From the NCBI GenBank assembly GCA_024642295.1, contig JAHEBK010000024.1:1-11249 (forward strand): a DNA stretch of 11,249 bases. Reading direction: 5' to 3'. Position 1 is the stretch's first letter. Each line of letters starts with the position of its first letter. Position numbers and translations under genes: made by a program. Positions 7,600 through 11,249 of the stretch are shown here, piece by piece. The notes below the pieces were generated by a model. That model was not told the DNA's origin. It was given only the letters and a program-made list of their open reading frames with translations, and ran no database searches. Source of the stretch: Flavobacterium sp. (lineage in GTDB: Bacteria; Bacteroidota; Bacteroidia; Flavobacteriales; Flavobacteriaceae).

Positions 7600-8565
7600 T
7601 TGAAACTATCAAGAGAAATTAAAACAGCAATTTTAGTAATTGCTTCGATATTGTTATTTATTTGGGGATACAGTTTCTTAAAAGGAAAAGATCTTTTTAC
7701 CAATTACAAAACATTCTATGTAGAATATAATAATGTAGAAGGGCTAGCTCCTTCAGCACCTGTAACTCTCAATGGACTAGTTATTGGGAAACTTAATGGA
7801 ATTAAAATCAATCAAGCGACAGGAAAGTTATTGGTTGAAGTTCAAATTAAAACTGATTTTCCTATTTCAAAATCAAGTATTGCCACAATTTACGAGCCTG
7901 GTTTTATCGGTGGAAAACAAATTGCAATTGAACCTAATTTTGAAGATAAAGTTTTGGCTGTTTCGGGAGACCAATTAAGCGGTAAAGTTAGAGCTGGGAT
8001 GACTCAAAAACTTAGTGACAATTTGGTGCCATTAGAAGAAAAAATTGAAAAGTTAATTGTCAATGCTGATCATTTGATAACAGGAATCAATAATGTACTA
8101 GACAAAAAAGCACAGGAAGATTTAAAAAAATCGTTGGCTGAAATGAGTAAAACAATGGAAGAATTCCATAAAGCTTCTTCCAGTATGAATATAATATTAG
8201 ACGAAAATAAAACTCAAATAAAAGGCGTTGTAACTAACTTTAATAAAATATCTAGTGATTTTTCTAAAATTTCGGATTCTATAAACAAAGCTAATTTAGG
8301 TAAGACTATTAAAACTTTAAACAATACAATGCTAAAAGTAAATGGTATTATGACTGATTTAGACTCAGGTAAAGGTTCAATGGGGAAACTATTAAAAGAT
8401 GACGCCATGTATAACAACTTTACAAAAACTTCAAAAGAGTTAGAATTATTATTACAAGATGTTCGTCTGTATCCAACAAGGTATATCAATGTGTCACTTT
8501 TTGGTAAAAAAAATAAGCCTTACAAAGGACCAGTTGTTGACTCAATTTCAAATAAAAACAAATAG
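7600..8565 (+). CDS. MCE domain (MlaD-type) membrane-anchored lipid transfer protein, TTG start
   Basis: A 321-residue MlaD-family protein. These proteins form hexameric rings on the periplasmic face of the inner membrane and help move phospholipids between membranes, usually with a MlaE permease and MlaF ATPase. Residues 9-27 are one transmembrane helix (TAILVIASILLFIWGYSFL), so the rest is periplasmic. The MCE domain spans about 37-113, with VEGLAPSAPVTLNGLVIGK and GFIGGKQIAIEP. Residues about 135-290 are largely helical and coiled-coil-like with many Asn, Ser and Lys, then DSGKGSMGKLLKD (255-267) and a conserved-looking tail RLYPTRYINVSLFGKK. No in-frame ATG exists between the amidase stop and this point, and the next Met is at residue 134, so the TTG at 7600 is the only sensible start. 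No mlaE or mlaF gene is adjacent. The Fe-S gene starts 2 bp after the stop. Confidence 0.9.
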   Translation: MKLSREIKTAILVIASILLFIWGYSFLKGKDLFTNYKTFYVEYNNVEGLAPSAPVTLNGLVIGKLNGIKINQATGKLLVEVQIKTDFPISKSSIATIYEPGFIGGKQIAIEPNFEDKVLAVSGDQLSGKVRAGMTQKLSDNLVPLEEKIEKLIVNADHLITGINNVLDKKAQEDLKKSLAEMSKTMEEFHKASSSMNIILDENKTQIKGVVTNFNKISSDFSKISDSINKANLGKTIKTLNNTMLKVNGIMTDLDSGKGSMGKLLKDDAMYNNFTKTSKELELLLQDVRLYPTRYINVSLFGKKNKPYKGPVVDSISNKNK

Positions 8566-8567
8566 TA

Positions 8568-9875
8568 ATGAACTATTTAAATACTATATTTTTTGCAATA
8601 CTATTAGTTGCTGGTTTTGGTTATTTTTATACAAATGTTAAAAAGCTAATCCGAAACATCAATCTTGGTATTGATATAGATAGAAAAGACAACCCTTCCT
8701 CTCGTTGGAAAAACATGGCAATGATTGCATTAGGGCAATCTAAAATGGTCAAAAGACCTATTGCTGGTATTTTGCATATTATTGTGTATGTTGGTTTTAT
8801 TATTATCAATATAGAATTACTTGAAATTATAATTGATGGATTGTTTGGAACTCACAGAATTTTTGAATCATTAGGAACTGTTTACGGTTTTTTAATAGGT
8901 TCTTTTGAAATTCTAGCAGTATTAGTTTTAGTAGCTGTTATTGTGTTTTGGATTCGTCGAAATATTGTAAAACTACAACGCTTCATCAATCCAGAATTAA
9001 AAGGATTTCCTAAAAATGACGCCAATTATATTCTTTATTTTGAGATGGTCTTGATGACACTCTTCTTAGTAATGAATGCAACGGATAGTCATTTCCAAAT
9101 CAATAATTCAGGAAATATAATCTCTCAATTTATATCCCCGCTTTTTTCTGGTTTTTCTGAGAGTTCACTTCATATCATTGAAAGAACCGCTTGGTGGTTG
9201 CATATTACTGGAATTTTGATTTTCTTGAATTATCTATATTTTTCAAAACACCTTCATATTTTATTGGCTTTCCCTAACACCTATTTTGCTGATTTGAATC
9301 CATTAGGACAATTCAATAATTTAGAAGCGGTTACCAAAGAAGTAAAATTAATGATGGACCCCAATGCTGATCCTTTTGCTGCTCCTGCACCATCAGAAGG
9401 TGAGGTTCATGTGAAATTTGGAGCTAGTGATGTTCAAGATTTAAATTGGGTTCAATTGCTAAATGCATATACCTGCACAGAATGTGGTCGTTGTACGTCT
9501 TCATGTCCTGCAAATTTAACGGGCAAAAAATTATCGCCTCGTAAGATTATGATGGATACCAGAGATAGGTTAGAGGAAGTAGGTAAAAACATTGATGCTA
9601 ATAAAGGGATTTTTATTCCGGACAATAAGACATTACTAAATGATTACATCACTCCTGAGGAATTATGGGCATGTACTTCTTGTAATGCTTGCGTTGAGGA
9701 ATGTCCTGTAAACATCAGCCCGTTGTCAATCATTATGGATATGCGTCGCTATTTAGTAATGGAGCAAAGTGCTGCTCCAATGCCAATTAATGCTATGATG
9801 ACTAATGTTGAGAACAATGGTGCGCCATGGCAATACAGTCAACAAGATAGATTGAATTGGAAAAACGAAATATAA
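8568..9875 (+). CDS. Membrane-bound dicluster [4Fe-4S] protein, putative quinone-linked electron carrier subunit
   Basis: A 435-residue membrane protein with a C-terminal ferredoxin domain. Hydrophobic segments lie at about residues 4-22, 65-90, 104-130, 152-171 and 208-235, a NarI/DsrM-like layout of five helices. His70, His212, His228 and His230 lie in or near these and are candidate b-heme ligands (inference). The soluble part has two classical CxxCxxCxxxCP motifs: Cys303/306/309/313 (CTECGRCTSSCP) and Cys369/372/375/379 (CTSCNACVEECP), each expected to bind a [4Fe-4S] cluster. It starts 2 bp after the MCE stop. Downstream, after a palindromic gap, lies the CCG-domain protein that probably docks on it. 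The C-terminal segment GAPWQYSQQDRLNW resembles the linker that joins ferredoxin and CCG domains in single-chain relatives. A role in passing electrons to or from menaquinone is likely; the electron donor is not shown by the sequence. Confidence 0.88.
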   Translation: MNYLNTIFFAILLVAGFGYFYTNVKKLIRNINLGIDIDRKDNPSSRWKNMAMIALGQSKMVKRPIAGILHIIVYVGFIIINIELLEIIIDGLFGTHRIFESLGTVYGFLIGSFEILAVLVLVAVIVFWIRRNIVKLQRFINPELKGFPKNDANYILYFEMVLMTLFLVMNATDSHFQINNSGNIISQFISPLFSGFSESSLHIIERTAWWLHITGILIFLNYLYFSKHLHILLAFPNTYFADLNPLGQFNNLEAVTKEVKLMMDPNADPFAAPAPSEGEVHVKFGASDVQDLNWVQLLNAYTCTECGRCTSSCPANLTGKKLSPRKIMMDTRDRLEEVGKNIDANKGIFIPDNKTLLNDYITPEELWACTSCNACVEECPVNISPLSIIMDMRRYLVMEQSAAPMPINAMMTNVENNGAPWQYSQQDRLNWKNEI

Positions 9876-9890
9876 TTGAAAAGCTTAAAT

Positions 9891-9938
9891 GTTTAATCGG
9901 TTAATCGGTTAAACGTTTAACCGATTAACCAATTAAAC
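9891..9938. repeat. 48-bp near-perfect palindrome made of octamer repeats
   Basis: Two 24-bp arms, 9891-9914 and 9915-9938, are reverse complements with a single mismatch and no spacer; one further T-A pair (9890/9939) extends it to 50 bp. Each arm is itself periodic: the left arm carries TTAATCGG twice and then TTAAACG; the right arm carries TTAACCGA, TTAACCAA and TTAAAC. It fills most of the 71-bp gap between the two Fe-S genes and ends 8 bp before the next ATG. No T-run follows, so it is not a typical terminator. It could be a cruciform, a transcript hairpin, a protein-binding site or a dispersed REP-like element. Confidence 0.95.
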
Positions 9939-9946
9939 AAAACACA

Positions 9947-10738
9947 ATGTCAGAAAATTTAATAGTGCCTACAATGGCCGAAATGCTAGCTCAAGGGAAA
10001 CAACCCGAAGTACTATTTTGGGTAGGTTGCGCAGGAAGTTTTGATGATAGAGCTAAAAAAATAACAAAAGCATTTGTACGCATTCTTAATCGTGCTAATG
10101 TTCCTTTTGCTGTTTTAGGTGCCGAAGAAAGTTGTACTGGTGATCCTGCCAAAAGAGCTGGAAATGAGTTTTTGTTCCAAATGCAAGCCATGATGAATAT
10201 CGAGGTTTTGAATGCTTATGAAGCCAAAAAAATTGTAACAGCATGTCCGCATTGTTTTAATACTCTAAAAAATGAATATCCTGAATTGGGTGGACAATAT
10301 GAAGTAATTCATCATACCGAGTTTCTGAAATCATTATTAGATGATGGCCGATTAACCATCGAAGGTGGACAATTCAAAGGAAAAAAAATTACATTCCATG
10401 ATCCATGTTATTTAGGAAGAGCAAATAAAGTCTATGAAGCTCCTAGAGATTTGATTCAAAAACTAGATTCAGAGTTGGTTGAAATGAAACGTTCTCGTGC
10501 CAATGGATTGTGTTGTGGAGCTGGTGGAGCCCAAATGTTTAAAGACGCTGAAGCAGGAAGCAAAGAAGTGAATATTCTTAGAACCGAAGACGCACTTGAA
10601 ACCACTCCCGAAATTATCGCGACAGGTTGTCCGTTTTGCAATACCATGATGACAGATGGAATTAAAAACAAAGAAAAAGAAGGAGATGTCAAAGTTATGG
10701 ATATCGCCGAATTAATAGCAAATGCACAAGATTTGTAA
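9947..10738 (+). CDS. Heterodisulfide reductase-type (Fe-S)-binding protein with two CCG domains
   Basis: A 263-residue soluble protein with two cysteine-rich (CCG, DUF224) domains as in HdrB/HdrD, GlpC, LldE and FadF-type proteins. Domain 1: Cys28 (WVGCAGSFDDRA), Cys63 (ESCTGDPAKR), Cys100 and Cys103 (ACPHC). Domain 2: Cys154 (HDPCYLGR), Cys189-Cys190 (GLCCGAGGA), Cys228 and Cys231 (GCPFC). Domain 2 has the full CCG pattern that can hold a non-cubane [4Fe-4S] cluster. Domain 1 has Cys63-Thr64 instead of a Cys pair, the form seen in the FadF/DsrK-like branch. There is no membrane segment or signal peptide, so it is expected at the cytosolic face, docked on the membrane Fe-S protein encoded upstream. 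The two proteins total 698 residues, about the size of single-chain relatives. The substrate is unknown; an electron-transfer flavoprotein is one candidate partner. Confidence 0.9.
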   Translation: MSENLIVPTMAEMLAQGKQPEVLFWVGCAGSFDDRAKKITKAFVRILNRANVPFAVLGAEESCTGDPAKRAGNEFLFQMQAMMNIEVLNAYEAKKIVTACPHCFNTLKNEYPELGGQYEVIHHTEFLKSLLDDGRLTIEGGQFKGKKITFHDPCYLGRANKVYEAPRDLIQKLDSELVEMKRSRANGLCCGAGGAQMFKDAEAGSKEVNILRTEDALETTPEIIATGCPFCNTMMTDGIKNKEKEGDVKVMDIAELIANAQDL

Positions 10739-10749
10739 ACTCATTAACT

Positions 10750-10828
10750 TTTAAAGTTTCAAGGTTTCCACTAGAGCGTTATTATTTTGGCTTCTTTAAA
10801 TAGACTATCCAGAACTTGAAACATTAAA
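10750..10828. repeat. Spaced inverted repeat in the gap before the last gene
   Basis: TTTAAAGTTTCAAG at 10750-10763 and CTTGAAACATTAAA at 10815-10828 are reverse complements at 13 of 14 positions, separated by 51 bp. They lie in the 112-bp gap between the CCG-domain gene and the final gene. The arms could pair in RNA, but the long spacer and the absence of a T-run argue against an intrinsic terminator. Similar GTTTCAAG-type words are AT-rich enough that partial chance pairing cannot be excluded. Confidence 0.6.
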
Positions 10829-10850
10829 CCTTAAACTAAAAACTAAAAAA

Positions 10851-11249
10851 ATGTACGTACCATTTGAAAATTTACCAGAAGAATCCAGAATTTGGATTTA
10901 CCAATCCAATAGAAAGTTTTCGGATGCCGAAATTTCAGCAATAGAAACTGATTTACAAGCATTTTTAGAAGGATGGGCTGCACACGGAACAAGTTTAGAA
11001 TCATCCTACCAATTAAAGTACAACCGTTTTATTATTATTGCAGTCAATCAAGAAGTACAAGCAGCAACAGGTTGCTCCATTGATTCTTCAGTAGTATTTA
11101 TTCAAGATTTGGAGAAAAAATACAATGTGGATTTGTTAGACAAAATGAATGTAACTTTCAAGCAAGGAGAACATATTGCTCATAAACCGTTGCTAGATTT
11201 CAAAAAAATGGTAAAAGATAAATCAGTGACTGAAAATACCATTGTTTTT
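10851..11249 (+). CDS. Conserved Bacteroidota protein of unknown function, often labelled ABC transporter ATPase; 3'-truncated by the window edge
   Basis: The frame opens at ATG 10851 after an A-rich leader and stays open for 133 codons to the end of the window. The translation begins MYVPFENLPEESRIWIYQSN and includes FLEGWAAHGTSLESSY, KYNRFIIIAVNQ, TGCSIDSSVVFIQDLEKKYNVDLLDKMNV and SENTIVF-like VTENTIVF near the edge. I recognise this as a small soluble family, usually about 150-160 residues, common in Flavobacteriia and other Bacteroidota. Databases often name it 'ABC transporter ATPase', but the visible part has no Walker A (GxxxxGKS/T), signature LSGGQ or Walker B motif, so that name is not supported here. 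There is no signal peptide or membrane helix. Function is unknown. It may be co-transcribed with the Fe-S genes upstream, though the 112-bp gap leaves that open. Confidence 0.85.
   Translation, partial: MYVPFENLPEESRIWIYQSNRKFSDAEISAIETDLQAFLEGWAAHGTSLESSYQLKYNRFIIIAVNQEVQAATGCSIDSSVVFIQDLEKKYNVDLLDKMNVTFKQGEHIAHKPLLDFKKMVKDKSVTENTIVF

Noticed and set aside
8214..8489. 91-codon open frame antisense to the MCE gene
   Set aside because: It lies wholly within a well-supported gene, has no promoter or motif, and is explained by low stop-codon density opposite Asn/Lys/Ser-rich coding sequence.
9891..9938. CRISPR or intrinsic terminator at the palindrome
   Set aside because: There are no unique spacers between repeat copies, and no T-run follows the hairpin. 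The octamer periodicity within a single palindrome fits neither.

Overview
The window reads as chromosome of a flavobacterium (phylum Bacteroidota, most like Flavobacterium). It is strongly AT-rich with very A/T-rich gaps. Start codons follow A-rich leaders with no clear Shine-Dalgarno sequence. Several gaps hold TAnnTTTG elements, the -7 box of Bacteroidota promoters. Signal peptides end in YS|Q. The protein families (Cys-free LptD-like protein, amidase with a SPOR-like tail, short methylglyoxal synthase, the final 'ABC transporter ATPase' family) are typical of that group. This is inferred from sequence features, not from a database match. No tRNA, rRNA, CRISPR array, insertion sequence or phage gene is visible.

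Region 1 (1-3118, + strand) is central sugar metabolism. It holds the 3' two-thirds of an ATP-type 6-phosphofructokinase, gapA, a clear intrinsic terminator, then a BadF/NAGK-like sugar kinase and methylglyoxal synthase. The kinase could feed amino-sugar carbon into glycolysis. PfkA and GapA form the main line, and MgsA is the phosphate-releasing bypass from dihydroxyacetone phosphate.

Region 2 (3099-6253, - strand) carries ridA, whose 3' end overlaps the 3' end of mgsA by 20 bp, and upstream of it a large LptD-like outer-membrane protein. The LptD-like protein has no cysteine at all.

Region 3 (6389-8565, + strand, divergent from lptD) holds an exported N-acetylmuramoyl-L-alanine amidase and a membrane-anchored MCE (MlaD-type) lipid-transfer protein that starts with TTG. 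With LptD these make an envelope-building neighbourhood: lipopolysaccharide export, peptidoglycan cleavage and phospholipid transport.

Region 4 (8568-10738, + strand) is the most interesting part. One gene encodes a membrane protein with two [4Fe-4S] motifs; the next encodes a protein with two cysteine-rich CCG domains of the heterodisulfide-reductase type. Together they look like the two halves of a membrane quinone-linked Fe-S oxidoreductase that is one chain elsewhere (FadF/EMO type). The 71-bp gap between them contains a 48-bp near-perfect palindrome built from octamer repeats. The window ends inside a conserved Bacteroidota gene often labelled 'ABC transporter ATPase', although no ATPase motif is visible.

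Most of the window is ordinary core genome. I see no clearly new defence or mobile system. The best leads are the split oxidoreductase and its palindrome, the cysteine-free LptD, and the overlapping divergent promoters.
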